The notes: generated from the letters alone by a model not told the origin. Shown: positions 25,038 to 36,639, counted from the first letter of the stretch. The stretch: 64,000 bases of DNA from Nocardia farcinica (GCF_001182745.1 NZ_LN868938.1:2170001-2234000), one strand, 5' to 3'. Numbers and translations are program-made.

Positions 25038-25877
25038 TTACCGGCGGGCCGCGTCGCGGTGATGCACGCGAGCGCTGGCGTAGAGGCAGATGGCCGCCGC
25101 GGCGGCCAGGTTCAGGCTCTCGGCGCGGCCGTGGATGGGGATGCGCACGCGATGGTCGGCGCGGGCGGCGACGGCGGGGTCGAGACCGTGTGCCTCGTTG
25201 CCGAACAGCCACGCCACCGGGCCGGCGAGGATCTCGTCGGCCTCGTCGAGCACCACCTCGCCGTCGGCGGCGGTGGCGAGCAGCGTGAGACCCGCCGCGT
25301 GCAGCGCGTCCAGGGTCGGCACGACCTCGCGGCCCCGCACCACCGGCACGTGGAACAGGCTGCCCGCGCTGGCCCGCACGCATTTGCCGTTGTGCGGGTC
25401 GACGGTGTGCCCGGCCAGCACCACGCCGTCGGCGCCGACCGCGTCGGCCACCCGGATCAGGGTGCCCGCGTTGCCGGGCTCGGCGATCTCCACCGGGACC
25501 GCGAGCAGGCGCGGGTCGCGGGCGAGCACCTCGGGCAGCGGCACGTCGATCTGCTCGCAGACGGCCACCAGGCCGGGCGCGGTGACGGTCTCGCCGAGGT
25601 GCTCGGCGGCCCGGTCGCTCACCAGTGTGGTGCGCACCCCGGTCGCCGCGGCGGTGGCGACCAGTTCGTGCTCGCGTTCGGCGGCGGCGGCCGAATAGAA
25701 CAGCTCACGCGCCCGGCCGGTGTCGAGGGCGGCGGTCACCGCGTTGGCGCCCTCGGCGAGGAACAGGCCGGTCCTGCGCCGGTGCGCGGCGCGATGGAGC
25801 TTGACAGCCGAAACGACCCGCGGGTTGCGCTCGGAGAGCGCGTCCGCGGGTCGTTTCGACGGAGATCCCTGCGTCAA
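25038..25877 (-). CDS. SpoU/TrmH-family RNA 2'-O-methyltransferase
   Basis: 279 aa SPOUT enzyme. An N-terminal substrate-binding domain (LHRAAHRRRTGLFLAEGANAV, residues 27-47) precedes the knotted AdoMet domain with LAVPVEIAEPGNAGTLIRVADAVGADGVVL, then GPVAWLFGNEAHGLDP and PIHGRAESLNLAAAAAI. It methylates a ribose in rRNA or tRNA. Its place behind rplT matches the tsnR gene of M. tuberculosis. It begins 6 bp after rplT and is part of the infC operon. Confidence 0.9.
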   Translation of the reverse strand: MTQGSPSKRPADALSERNPRVVSAVKLHRAAHRRRTGLFLAEGANAVTAALDTGRARELFYSAAAAEREHELVATAAATGVRTTLVSDRAAEHLGETVTAPGLVAVCEQIDVPLPEVLARDPRLLAVPVEIAEPGNAGTLIRVADAVGADGVVLAGHTVDPHNGKCVRASAGSLFHVPVVRGREVVPTLDALHAAGLTLLATAADGEVVLDEADEILAGPVAWLFGNEAHGLDPAVAARADHRVRIPIHGRAESLNLAAAAAICLYASARVHHRDAARR

Positions 25878-25883
25878 CGGGGC

Positions 25884-26264
25884 TCAGGCGGCCGGCGCGT
25901 TGACGTCCTGCGGCAGGGCGGCCTTGGCGATGGCGACCAGGCCGGCGAACGCCTCGGCGTCGGAGACGGCCAGCTCGGCCAGGTTCTTGCGGTCCACCTC
26001 GACACCGGCGGCCTTCAGGCCCTGGATGAAGCGGTTGTAGGTGATGTCGTTGAGGCGCGCCGCGGCGTTGATGCGCGCGATCCACAGCTTGCGGAAGTCA
26101 CCCTTGCGCGCCCGGCGGTCCCGGTAGGCGTAGGTGAGCGAGTGCAGCTGCTGTTCCTTGGCCTTGCGGTACAGCCGCGAGCGCTGGCCGCGGTAGCCCT
26201 TGGAGGCCTCGAGGATGGAACGGCGCTTCTTCTGAGCGTTGACGGCCCTTTTGACGCGTGCCAC
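25884..26264 (-). CDS. rplT: 50S ribosomal protein L20
   Basis: 126 aa, usual length. N-terminal basic tail [23 protein letters not shown] and globular part [21 protein letters not shown] identify L20, an early assembly protein of the large subunit. Fourth-from-last gene in the infC-rpmI-rplT-methylase order found throughout actinobacteria. A short alanine-rich C-terminus (PQDVNAPAA) is typical of the group. Confidence 0.97.
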   Translation of the reverse strand: MARVKRAVNAQKKRRSILEASKGYRGQRSRLYRKAKEQQLHSLTYAYRDRRARKGDFRKLWIARINAAARLNDITYNRFIQGLKAAGVEVDRKNLAELAVSDAEAFAGLVAIAKAALPQDVNAPAA

Positions 26265-26343
26265 TGGTCAGTCCTTGATCGAATAGGGGGCGCGGGCGCG
26301 CCCGGATGTGGTCGGGGTGACGTCGGCGAAGCCGGCGCGGGTC

Positions 26344-26538
26344 TCAGCGACCCAGCAGCTTCTTCACACGACGGACGTCGGCGGCCGCGACGACCTCCGT
26401 GCCGTCCAGACGACGAGTCCGGCGGGAGGGCTTGTGCTCCAGCAGGTGGCGACGGTTCGCCTGCTGACGCAGCAGCTTGCCTTTACCGGACACCTTGAAT
26501 CGCTTCGAGGCGCCGCTGTGGCTCTTCATCTTCGGCAT
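26344..26538 (-). CDS. rpmI: 50S ribosomal protein L35
   Basis: 64 aa. Starts [20 protein letters not shown], the unmistakable L35 N-terminus, then [26 protein letters not shown] strongly basic small large-subunit protein. Lies 58 bp after infC and 79 bp before rplT on the minus strand. Confidence 0.97.
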   Translation of the reverse strand: MPKMKSHSGASKRFKVSGKGKLLRQQANRRHLLEHKPSRRTRRLDGTEVVAAADVRRVKKLLGR

Positions 26539-26596
26539 GGGTTCCTCTATCTAGTCGTCCCGGCGGTCGAGCACCGACCGACGGCATCTGAACGTA

Positions 26597-27217
<621 letters not shown>

Positions 27218-27582
27218 GGGGCCTCCTAGGTCAAGCGGTGTCGTCCGACGACCGCAAGCAATGCAACCCCTTGTTCAACACGAAGGCCCCGGTCCGGTAT
27301 TTCACCGGCACGGGGCCCGAGTCGACCGATCGTCGACGCGACGCAGGGCTCGCATCGACTCTCGCACATCTCTCCCGTGCGAGAAACCCACCGGATCGGC
27401 GGGCGACCGGACCGTTTCACCAGTGCGATTGCTCGCCGGCAACGGTGGGAGTCGGGCTCCACTTGTCGGCCCCAGCGCAGCCGGGGCGGTCGTCGGCAAA
27501 AAGTTTAGCATCGCGGCAGTCGAACACCGAATCGGCGGATATTCCGTTGCCGGGGCAGCCGACGGGTGGCACGCTCGGCCGC
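27218..27582 (-). promoter_or_regulatory. Structured 5' leader region of the infC operon
   Basis: About 360 bp between infC and the divergent DinB gene. Three hairpins are visible on the minus strand: GTCGAC arms at 27321-27326 and 27332-27337; TCTCGCAC/GTGCGAGA at 27360-27367 and 27377-27384; and a long one at 27285-27317 (GGCCCC arms with an inner CCGGT/ACCGG helix). A TAAACT -10-like hexamer lies near 27511 in TGCTAAACT, an extended -10. This would give a leader of nearly 290 nt, suggesting regulation of IF-3/L35/L20 at the RNA level. Confidence 0.5.
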
Positions 27583-28116
27583 GTGTCGACCACCCCGCGC
27601 GCGCTGCTGCGCAGCCAGTTCGAGCTGACCTGGGCACTGGCCGAGGTCCACCTCGATCCGCTCACCGACGACGACGCGCACTTCGCGCCCGCCGAGCTGA
27701 TCTGGACAGTACACCGCGGCCCGGACGACCACTGGCGGCCGGACTGGGCCGACACCGAACCCGACCCGATCCCGGTGCCCACCATCGCCTGGCTCACCTG
27801 GCACATCGACTGGTGGTGGAGCAGCGCGCTGGCGCACGTGCGCGGGCGCGAACCGGCGCCCCGCGACCAGGTCCACTGGGCGGGCAGCGCGGCGGCGGCG
27901 GTGGCCCGGCTGCGCGAGCTGCACGCGGCCTGGACGGAGTGGCTGGGCACCGACGAGGTGGACCTGGAGGCGCCCTCGGCCTACCCGTGGCCCGCCGAGG
28001 CCGGGCTCACCGTGGCGCACACCGCGGCGTGGGTGAACGCGGAACTGATGAAGAACGTCGCGGAGATCGGGCAGCTGCGGTTGCTGCGGGCGGCGCGGCT
28101 AGCCTGTCGTCCATGA
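27583..28116 (+). CDS. DinB-superfamily protein
   Basis: 177 aa four-helix-bundle protein starting with GTG at 27583. The N-terminal helix RSQFELTWALAEVHLDPLTDD, the middle IAWLTWHIDWWWSSALAHV and the C-terminal AHTAAWVNAELMKNVAEIG place metal-ligand histidines as in the DinB/YfiT family. These act as thiol- or other small-molecule transferases, for example with mycothiol, or in damage responses. Divergent from infC. Its stop overlaps the next start (ATGA), so it is coupled to the DUF1844 gene. Confidence 0.75.
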   Translation: MSTTPRALLRSQFELTWALAEVHLDPLTDDDAHFAPAELIWTVHRGPDDHWRPDWADTEPDPIPVPTIAWLTWHIDWWWSSALAHVRGREPAPRDQVHWAGSAAAAVARLRELHAAWTEWLGTDEVDLEAPSAYPWPAEAGLTVAHTAAWVNAELMKNVAEIGQLRLLRAARLACRP

Positions 28117-28454
28117 CTGACGAGCTCGATGATTCCGTGCGCGAACTGGCCGACATTCCCGCGGTCGAGGTGATCAGCCGCGCGGCCGTGATGCTGATGA
28201 GTTCGGCGGCAGAGAAGCTGGGGCTCGCCGACGAGGACCCGGACAACAGCCCGCGCAAGGATCTGGACGAGGCGCGCCGGGTGATCACGGCGCTGGCCGG
28301 GCTGGTGACCGCGTCGGTGGAATATCTGGGGCCGCACGCGGGGCCGATCCGCGACGGGCTGCAATCGCTGCAGCGGGCCTTCCGGGAGGCTTCGGCGCAT
28401 CCCGACGAGCCGGGCAAGGGACCGGGCGAGAAGTACACCGGACCCGTCTACTGA
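28113..28454 (+). CDS. DUF1844-family protein
   Basis: 113 aa. Begins with an acidic stretch, then VRELADIPAVEVISRAAVMLMSSAAEKLGL and DLDEARRVITALAGLVTAS, which fits DUF1844; the conserved order is a helix pair followed by a Leu-rich region. The family has no established function. It overlaps the DinB gene by 4 bp, and in mycobacteria a similar small gene also neighbours uvrA. Followed by a terminator at 28463. Confidence 0.82.
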   Translation: MTDELDDSVRELADIPAVEVISRAAVMLMSSAAEKLGLADEDPDNSPRKDLDEARRVITALAGLVTASVEYLGPHAGPIRDGLQSLQRAFREASAHPDEPGKGPGEKYTGPVY

Positions 28455-28462
28455 ACCGAAGC

Positions 28463-28493
28463 GGGCGGGGCGGCCTCGTGAGCAGCCCCGCCC
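28463..28493. terminator. Terminator after DUF1844 gene
   Basis: Perfect 9-bp stem GGGCGGGGC (28463-28471) with GCCCCGCCC (28485-28493), 9 bp past the DUF1844 stop. It also lies just past the stop of the convergent 35-aa gene, so it can serve both directions. Confidence 0.7.
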
Positions 28494-28499
28494 GGCGGG

Positions 28500-28607
28500 T
28501 CACACCGTCGGGATGGGCGGGGGCGTGACCGAGATCGAGGAGCCCGAGGCGAGCATGTTCGCCAGGGCGGTGAGCAGGCTGCCGAGGCCGGCGCTTCCGG
28601 TGTCCAT
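28500..28607 (-). CDS. 35-residue micro-protein B of a tandem pair
   Basis: ATG at 28607 with an AAAGGAA ribosome site ten bases upstream. The protein starts MDTGSAGLGSLLTALANMLA, then SGSSISVTPPPIPTV. It has an acidic second residue, an amphipathic Leu/Ala helix, the tetrad SGSS followed by I, and a proline-rich end. It has no signal peptide and no cysteine. It lies 31 bp after micro-protein A, which shares the acidic start, helix and GSS-I pattern and an identical AAAGGAA ribosome site. Tandem short leaderless acidic peptides recall the corynebacterial PorA/PorH channel formers; that link is only a hypothesis. Confidence 0.72.
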   Translation of the reverse strand: MDTGSAGLGSLLTALANMLASGSSISVTPPPIPTV

Positions 28608-28638
28608 GGGTGGTCGTTCCTTTCGTGGGGGAACCCGC

Positions 28639-28734
28639 TCAGGCGGGCGAGCCCGGGATGTAGTTGATCGACGAGCCGCTGCCCAGGAACCCGAGAACCA
28701 TCTCGAGGATGGCGGCGATGTCCACGCCCTCCAT
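28639..28734 (-). CDS. 31-residue micro-protein A of a tandem pair
   Basis: ATG at 28734, with AAAGGAA eight bases upstream, an excellent site. Reads MEGVDIAAILEMVLGFLG, then SGSSINYIPGSPA, and stops at 28639. A 14-residue hydrophobic helix flanked by two acidic residues is followed by the SGSSI motif, also present in micro-protein B. Codon choice is typical (GCC, CTC, ATC). It is the first gene of the pair and has its own 5' region between 28735 and 28951, separated from uvrA by a strong terminator, so it is an independent unit. Function unknown. Confidence 0.74.
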   Translation of the reverse strand: MEGVDIAAILEMVLGFLGSGSSINYIPGSPA

Positions 28735-28754
28735 AGCTGATTTCCTTTCTTGTC

Positions 28755-28876
28755 CCCCGGCCACCGTCACCGGGGTGGAGCTCGGTCGAGACACCCCCGC
28801 GCACGGCGCCGGGTCCGTTTACCGCGACTGTCCGGAACGATCCCGGACACGGTGAGCCGATCTTACACATCAGCAT
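28755..28876 (-). promoter_or_regulatory. Leader and promoter region of the micro-protein pair
   Basis: On the minus strand a TAAGAT -10-like hexamer lies near 28862 in GTGTAAGATCG. Two hairpins follow: TGTCCGG/CCGGACA at about 28829-28849 and CCCCGG/CCGGGG at 28755-28760 and 28770-28775, the latter about 10 bases upstream of the ribosome site of micro-protein A. The leader would be about 120 nt and could be regulated. Confidence 0.45.
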
Positions 28877-28951
28877 TTCACTTTCGCCCGGTTTGTCGGC
28901 GGGGTCGATCCGATCCGCCGCGTCCGGCATCCGCCCACCGGACGGCGAACA

Positions 28952-28989
28952 CCGGCGGCCCGGCACACCGTCGTGTACCGGGCCGCCGG
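28952..28989 (-). terminator. Strong terminator after uvrA
   Basis: Perfect 12-bp stem, CCGGCGGCCCGG (28952-28963) with its complement at 28978-28989 and a 14-base loop, 21 bp beyond the uvrA stop. Confidence 0.8.
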
Positions 28990-29010
28990 AACGGGCTCGC
29001 GGGCGGCGCG

Positions 29011-32037
<3,027 letters not shown>

Positions 32038-32340
32038 CAGGTGAGTCCCTTCTCGATCGTGTACGGCCGTCCAGACATACCCCCGCTCGCCATGCTAGGC
32101 GCGACCACCGACAAGTTTTCGCCGCTCGGGTCCGCGGGCGCGCGCGACCACCCGGCGCACCGCGCACGGGCCACGGGCGTGCCGGTCCGCTTCCGTGCAG
32201 CAACGCGCGCGCTCCCGGCATTCCCGGCCCGCCGCCGCCGGTCCGCCCGCCCCGTCCCGGTGCGCCCGCCGCGGACGCGAGATACGGTGAGCCGGTGGGC
32301 CATTCACCCGCCCACGGTGAACCGGTCAGGAGGGGGTCGT
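32038..32340 (+). promoter_or_regulatory. uvrA-devR divergent region with direct repeat
   Basis: A 303-bp gap. A 13-base direct repeat ACGGTGAGCCGGT (32284-32296) and ACGGTGAACCGGT (32314-32326) lies 30 bp apart, three helical turns, just before devR. TACGGT at 32283-32288 within the first copy could be a -10. No LexA-type box is seen for uvrA. Confidence 0.5.
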
Positions 32341-32964
32341 GTGCTCTCGGTGTTTCTCGTCGACGACCACGAGATCGTCCGGCGCGGCTTGATCGACCTG
32401 CTCGACAGCGACCCCGACCTGCGGGTGATCGGCGAGGCGGGCGATGTGGCGAACGCCATGGCCGGGATCAGGGCCACCCGCCCGGACGTCGCGGTGCTCG
32501 ACGTGCGGCTGCCCGACGGCAACGGCATCGAACTGTGCCGCGACCTGCTCGCCGAGCTGGACGGCCTGCACTGCCTGATCCTCACCTCCTACACCGACGA
32601 GCACGCCATGCTCGACGCCATCCTGGCCGGCGCGTCCGGCTACGTGGTCAAGGACATCAAGGGCATGGAGCTGGCGGAGGCGATCAAGGCCGTCGGCGCC
32701 GGGCGTTCGCTGCTGGACAACCGCGCCGCCGAGACGCTCGAGGCGCGGCTGCGCGGCGCCGAGGGACCGCTGGCCGATCTCACCGAGCAGGAACGCAAGC
32801 TGCTGGCGCTGCTCGGCGAGGGCCTGACGAACCGGCAGATCGCCGCGCGCATGTTCCTGGCCGAGAAGACGGTGAAGAACTACGTCTCGCGGCTGCTGGC
32901 CAAGCTCGGGATGGAACGGCGTACCCAGGCCGCGGTGCTCGCCACCCGGCTGCGGGACCGCTGA
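32341..32964 (+). CDS. devR: DevR/DosR-type NarL-family response regulator
   Basis: 207 aa from a GTG preceded by AGGAGGGGG. The receiver domain (1-120) has phospho-acceptor D54 in [22 protein letters not shown]82 and K104. The LuxR HTH (about 144-205) reads [21 protein letters not shown] and [27 protein letters not shown]. Both domains resemble mycobacterial DosR very closely, so it should control hypoxia/dormancy genes. No DosS/DosT histidine kinase lies beside it, making it an orphan here. Stops 5 bp before the convergent hibernation-factor gene. Confidence 0.9.
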   Translation: MLSVFLVDDHEIVRRGLIDLLDSDPDLRVIGEAGDVANAMAGIRATRPDVAVLDVRLPDGNGIELCRDLLAELDGLHCLILTSYTDEHAMLDAILAGASGYVVKDIKGMELAEAIKAVGAGRSLLDNRAAETLEARLRGAEGPLADLTEQERKLLALLGEGLTNRQIAARMFLAEKTVKNYVSRLLAKLGMERRTQAAVLATRLRDR

Positions 32965-32969
32965 TCGGC

Positions 32970-33746
32970 TCAGGCGGGTACCACGATGGTCAGGTCGCCG
33001 TCGTAGCGGCGGTAGAGCAGCCGTCCGCGGTGGGTGCGCACGTCGGTGAAGAACAGGTGCGGCAGGCCGTGCCGGCACAGGTGGGCGGCCGCCTCGGATT
33101 CGGTGAGCACCGGGGCCGGTTCCGGGCGCACGTGCACCGCGAGGGCCTCGCCGGCCCGCGGGGTGCGGGCGGGCACGGTGGTGGCGCACTGCCGGGTCAG
33201 GCGCACCGCATGCGGTTCGGCCCAGGAGACCAGCGCGTCCTCGCCGGTGTCGGAATCGGTGAACAGATGCGCGTCGTAGTCCATCGCGTCCATCATCTCG
33301 ACGGCCTCGGCGGGCGTGCCGATCAGCAGGGCGCACCGCTTGCGCCGCACGATCGGCCGGGCCGGACCGGCCTCGGCCAGCGGCGGTCGGGCCGGATCGG
33401 GCCATTCGCGGCCGCGCCGGGCGGCCAGCCGGGTCAACTGCCGGTCCAGCCGCTCCACCGCGAAGGTCACCGCGAACCCGCGCGGACCGGTGACCTGCAC
33501 GCGGGCCTGTGTGTGCGGGAGCCGCACATTGGCCTGCACGACGTTGGGCCGGTCGCGATCGGCGGGCGCGGTGATCCGGACCCGGGCAGGCAGATCGAGG
33601 TGGTGGCGGCGCAGCACCCGGCCGATCGCGCGGACCGCGCGGGTCACGTCGGCCGGGGCGACGTCGCCGCGGGTGGTCACCGCCAGATCGGGGTCGGCGG
33701 CGCTGGACCAGTGCTCGGAGAAGGACACCGCTCGCGTCGTGCTCAT
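32970..33746 (-). CDS. Dormancy-type ribosome hibernation factor (HPF/RaiA family)
   Basis: 258 aa. The N-terminal S30AE-like ribosome-binding domain (about 20-115) includes the strand VVQANVRLPHTQARVQVTGPRGFAV. Two copies of the S30AE C-terminal dimerisation domain follow: AVEMMDAMDYDAHLFTDSDTG and EAAAHLCRHGLPHLFFTDVRTHRG with RLLYRRYDGDLTIV. M. tuberculosis Rv0079, a DosR-regulon ribosome inhibitor, is the nearest known type. It is convergent with devR and has a DosR-like box about 70 bp upstream. Expected to silence ribosomes in hypoxia. Confidence 0.85.
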   Translation of the reverse strand: MSTTRAVSFSEHWSSAADPDLAVTTRGDVAPADVTRAVRAIGRVLRRHHLDLPARVRITAPADRDRPNVVQANVRLPHTQARVQVTGPRGFAVTFAVERLDRQLTRLAARRGREWPDPARPPLAEAGPARPIVRRKRCALLIGTPAEAVEMMDAMDYDAHLFTDSDTGEDALVSWAEPHAVRLTRQCATTVPARTPRAGEALAVHVRPEPAPVLTESEAAAHLCRHGLPHLFFTDVRTHRGRLLYRRYDGDLTIVVPA

Positions 33747-33808
33747 GGGACACCCCTGCTCTGTAACCGCCCGGTCGGGCTCATCTCACCCCGGCGGCGG
33801 GCGCGCGA

Positions 33809-33828
33809 ACAGGGCCGAAAGTCCTCGA
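33809..33828 (-). promoter_or_regulatory. DosR-like box upstream of the hibernation factor
   Basis: The 20-base segment matches the mycobacterial DosR consensus TTSGGGACTWWAGTCCCSAA at 13 of 20 positions, with the GGG, the AAAGTCC core and the spacing intact. It lies 63-82 bp before the ATG at 33746. The devR product next door is the presumed binder. Confidence 0.5.
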
Positions 33829-33860
33829 ACCGAACACTGCGCTGTGCGAGCCCGGATGAC

Positions 33861-35030
33861 TCAGTGCGGCGGGCCGAGCACCAGCATCGAGTTGTGGCCG
33901 CCCATCCCGAGCGAGGATTTCAGCGTGAGTCCGTCCACCAGCGGGGTTGGCCCGTCCAGCAGGCGCGGGTGGGCGGGCGCGACGACGGGGGCGGCGGGCA
34001 CCACCCCGCGCTCGTAGGCCAGTGCGGCGACGGCCAGTTCCACCGCGCCCGACGCGCCCTGACTGTGCCCGGTGAGCGGTTTGAGCGCGTACAGGTGCGG
34101 GCGATCGGCGAACACGTCGGCGACGAGGTGGCGTTCGGCGAGATCGCACTGCCTGGTGCCGGTGCCGTGCGCGTTGACGTAGGCGATGTCCTCGGGCCGC
34201 ACGCCCGCCTGTGCCAGCGCCCGGCGCGCGCAGTCGACGATGTGGGTGTGCTCGGGGTCGATGGACACCACGTGATGGGCGTCGTTGGTCATCGCCGCGC
34301 CGAGCACCCGGGCGTAGGGCCTGCCGTTGTCGCGCCCGATCACGAAGGCCACCGACGCCTCGCCGAAGACGAATCCGCGGCTGCCTTCCTGGAAGGGGCG
34401 GCAGGCGGTCAGCGGGTCGGCGTCGGTCACCGCGGCGCCGAGACGCACGAACCGCTCGACCATGTCGGGGGTGCCGGACAGGTCGGAGGTCACCACCACG
34501 ACGTCGTCGGCGAGGCCCGCGTCCAGCCACAGCCGCGCGGTGAGTACCGCAGCATTGGCCGAACTGCACGCCGCGGAGACGTTCATGGTGGGGCCGTGGA
34601 AACCGAACTCCCGCATGGCGAGCGCGATCGGGGTGGACGGCAAGAGGCCGAGATAGCCCCGGGAGGTGCGGTCGGCTTCGTCGAGGGTGTGGAAATCGCG
34701 CCAGCCGCGCACGTCGCCGAGCACGATCGCGTGGATCAGGCCGACGGTGCGGCCCGGTCGCCAGTCCCGAGCGCGGGCGTCGGCGACGGCCTCGCGGACC
34801 GCGGCCAGCACCGCCCGGGCGTACCGGTCGTCACCGGTGCCGGGATCGCCGCCCTCGGGCACCAGCGCGACCCACGCCTGCTCGTCGCGGCCGGGCCCGT
34901 AGCCCGGGTGCGGGGCGGCGGCCGGCTGCCCGGTCAGCAACCCCCGCCACAGCGCTTCGGTCCCCCAGCCGTACGGGGTGACCGCGCCCATGCCCACGAT
35001 CGACAGTCCGCGCGATCGATCCGCCCGCAT
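33861..35030 (-). CDS. Beta-ketoacyl synthase (KAS I/II type)
   Basis: 389 aa condensing enzyme. The thiolase-fold triad is complete: C155 in VSAACSSANAA, H288 in NAHGTGT and H322 in KPLTGHSQGASG. It would elongate acyl chains on ACP, or act in a polyketide or mycolate-related route; no ACP, reductase or dehydratase is adjacent, so its pathway is unclear. ATG at 35030 follows AGGAGGGG. Divergent from the diguanylate cyclase. An alternative reading with 93 more N-terminal residues is rejected on composition. Confidence 0.88.
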   Translation of the reverse strand: MRADRSRGLSIVGMGAVTPYGWGTEALWRGLLTGQPAAAPHPGYGPGRDEQAWVALVPEGGDPGTGDDRYARAVLAAVREAVADARARDWRPGRTVGLIHAIVLGDVRGWRDFHTLDEADRTSRGYLGLLPSTPIALAMREFGFHGPTMNVSAACSSANAAVLTARLWLDAGLADDVVVVTSDLSGTPDMVERFVRLGAAVTDADPLTACRPFQEGSRGFVFGEASVAFVIGRDNGRPYARVLGAAMTNDAHHVVSIDPEHTHIVDCARRALAQAGVRPEDIAYVNAHGTGTRQCDLAERHLVADVFADRPHLYALKPLTGHSQGASGAVELAVAALAYERGVVPAAPVVAPAHPRLLDGPTPLVDGLTLKSSLGMGGHNSMLVLGPPH

Positions 35031-35117
35031 CGTCCCCTCCTTCGCCGGGCCCCGCCCGTACCCGTCCGCGCGCTCGCCGAGCGCCGGTGTCATGATCGTC
35101 CCCGGCACGACAACCGA

Positions 35118-35162
35118 CACGAGATGTGATCTGGACAACAGCGAAGACCGTGTGATCTCGTG
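35118..35162. repeat. Nested inverted and direct repeats between ketosynthase and GGDEF genes
   Basis: CACGAGAT (35118-35125) mirrors ATCTCGTG (35155-35162). In addition TGTGATCT occurs twice in the same direction at 35125-35132 and 35151-35158. The TGTGA half-site is that of CRP-family regulators. The block sits in the divergent promoter region, about 70 bp before the GGDEF gene and 90 bp before the ketosynthase. Confidence 0.5.
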
Positions 35163-35230
35163 CACGTCGATACCAGAATGAACCCGTGCCGCCATGACCA
35201 TACGGGGGTCTACGATCGGGGGTCGACGAG

Positions 35231-36559
35231 GTGGGTGAGGAGCAGACGAACGACGCGGTCGACGCCGAGCAGCTCGCCCAGCGCTACCGCGCGCTGGTGG
35301 AGCACACACCGGACGGGATCTGCGTGCACGAGCACGGGGTCATCGTCTACGTCAACCATGCCACCGCGCGGTTGCTCGGGGCCCGCACCGCCGACGATCT
35401 GGTCGGCCGTCCGCTGACCGACTTCGTCCACCCGGAATCCGTGCCGGGCATGCTCGAACGCATCGGCAAGCTCACCACCGCGGGCGCGGCCTCCCAGCCC
35501 ACCGAGATGGAGCTGGTGCGAGTCGACGGCGGCACCGTCCCGGTCGAGACCGTCTCGGTGCTCACCCCCTGGCACGACCACTACGCCTACCAGGTGGTGA
35601 TCCACGACCTCACCGCCCAGCGCGCCGCCGAGGACGCCCAGCGCCGCGCCGAACAGCATTTCACCGCGGTGGTCGAACAGCTGGAGGAAGGCGTGGTGGT
35701 GATCGCGCGCGGCGGGGTGATCGAGTCGGCCAATCCGGCGGCGCTGCGCATCTTCGGCGCCGACGAACGCTACGGCGACCTGGTCGGCTACTCGATCGAC
35801 GACCTGCCGCTCACCCTGTTGGACGCCAACGGCAAACCGCTCCCGGTGACCAGGCATCCGATGGCACGCACGCTGGCGACCGGCGAGGCGTTCACCGGCT
35901 ACGTCTTCGGGATCGACCGCCGCGACGGGCAGCGGCGCTGGCTCTCGGGCAGCAGCAGGTTGCTCAATCCGGGCGATCCGTACTCCCCTGCGGTGTCCTC
36001 GTTCTCCGACATCACCGAATTCCGCGCCAGCCGAAGGCAATTGGAGTACCAGGCCACGCACGACTCGCTGACCGGCCTGGCGAACCGCTCGCTGATCCTC
36101 TCCCAGCTGGCCGGCGCGCTGGCCGCCAGCGACGACCTGCCGGTCGCCACCGTGCTGTTCATCGACCTGGACGGCTTCAAATCGATCAACGACACGCTCG
36201 GCCACGCCATCGGCGACACGGTGTTGCAGATCGTGGCGCAGCGCCTGCAACGCGCGCTGCGCTCGGAGGACCTGGTGGGCAGGCTGGGCGGCGACGAATT
36301 CCTGGTGCTGCTGGCGAACGGGCCCGGCCCGCTCGACCTCGACGCCCTGGTGGCGCGGCTGCGCGCGACGATGGCCGAGCCGATCGTCGCGCGCGGGCAC
36401 CGCATCCAGGTGCGCGCCTCGATCGGCGTCACCGAGCTCGAGCCCGGCGACAACCGCACCCCGGAAGCGGTGCTGCACGACGCCGACGTGGCGATGTACC
36501 GGGCCAAACCGCCCGGGCACCGCGACAGTGCCGTCGCCGACTCCTCGCACGTGTCCTGA
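35231..36559 (+). CDS. PAS-PAS-GGDEF diguanylate cyclase
   Basis: 442 aa soluble signalling enzyme making c-di-GMP from two GTP. PAS 1 spans about 15-130 and PAS 2 about 140-265, followed by a short coiled-coil linker. The GGDEF domain opens with YQATHDSLTGLANRS and has an intact active site, GGDEF at 353-357. RSED at 344-347, five residues before it, is a complete RxxD product-inhibition I-site. No EAL domain or membrane segment is present, so it senses a cytosolic signal. GTG start at 35231. Confidence 0.93.
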   Translation: MGEEQTNDAVDAEQLAQRYRALVEHTPDGICVHEHGVIVYVNHATARLLGARTADDLVGRPLTDFVHPESVPGMLERIGKLTTAGAASQPTEMELVRVDGGTVPVETVSVLTPWHDHYAYQVVIHDLTAQRAAEDAQRRAEQHFTAVVEQLEEGVVVIARGGVIESANPAALRIFGADERYGDLVGYSIDDLPLTLLDANGKPLPVTRHPMARTLATGEAFTGYVFGIDRRDGQRRWLSGSSRLLNPGDPYSPAVSSFSDITEFRASRRQLEYQATHDSLTGLANRSLILSQLAGALAASDDLPVATVLFIDLDGFKSINDTLGHAIGDTVLQIVAQRLQRALRSEDLVGRLGGDEFLVLLANGPGPLDLDALVARLRATMAEPIVARGHRIQVRASIGVTELEPGDNRTPEAVLHDADVAMYRAKPPGHRDSAVADSSHVS

Positions 36560-36580
36560 CCACGCCCCGGGCGGTGCCGA

Positions 36581-36639
36581 CGGCGCGCCCGGCGAACTCC
36601 CAGTAGACTCGACAACTCTGTTTTCCGCCGGGCGCGCCG
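36581..36639 (+). terminator. 14-bp inverted repeat enclosing a promoter-like hexamer
   Basis: CGGCGCGCCCGGCG (36581-36594) is exactly complementary to 36626-36639. It lies 21 bp after the GGDEF stop, the place of a terminator, but its 31-base loop contains TAGACT (36604-36609), a -10-like hexamer pointing to helD. Confidence 0.55.
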
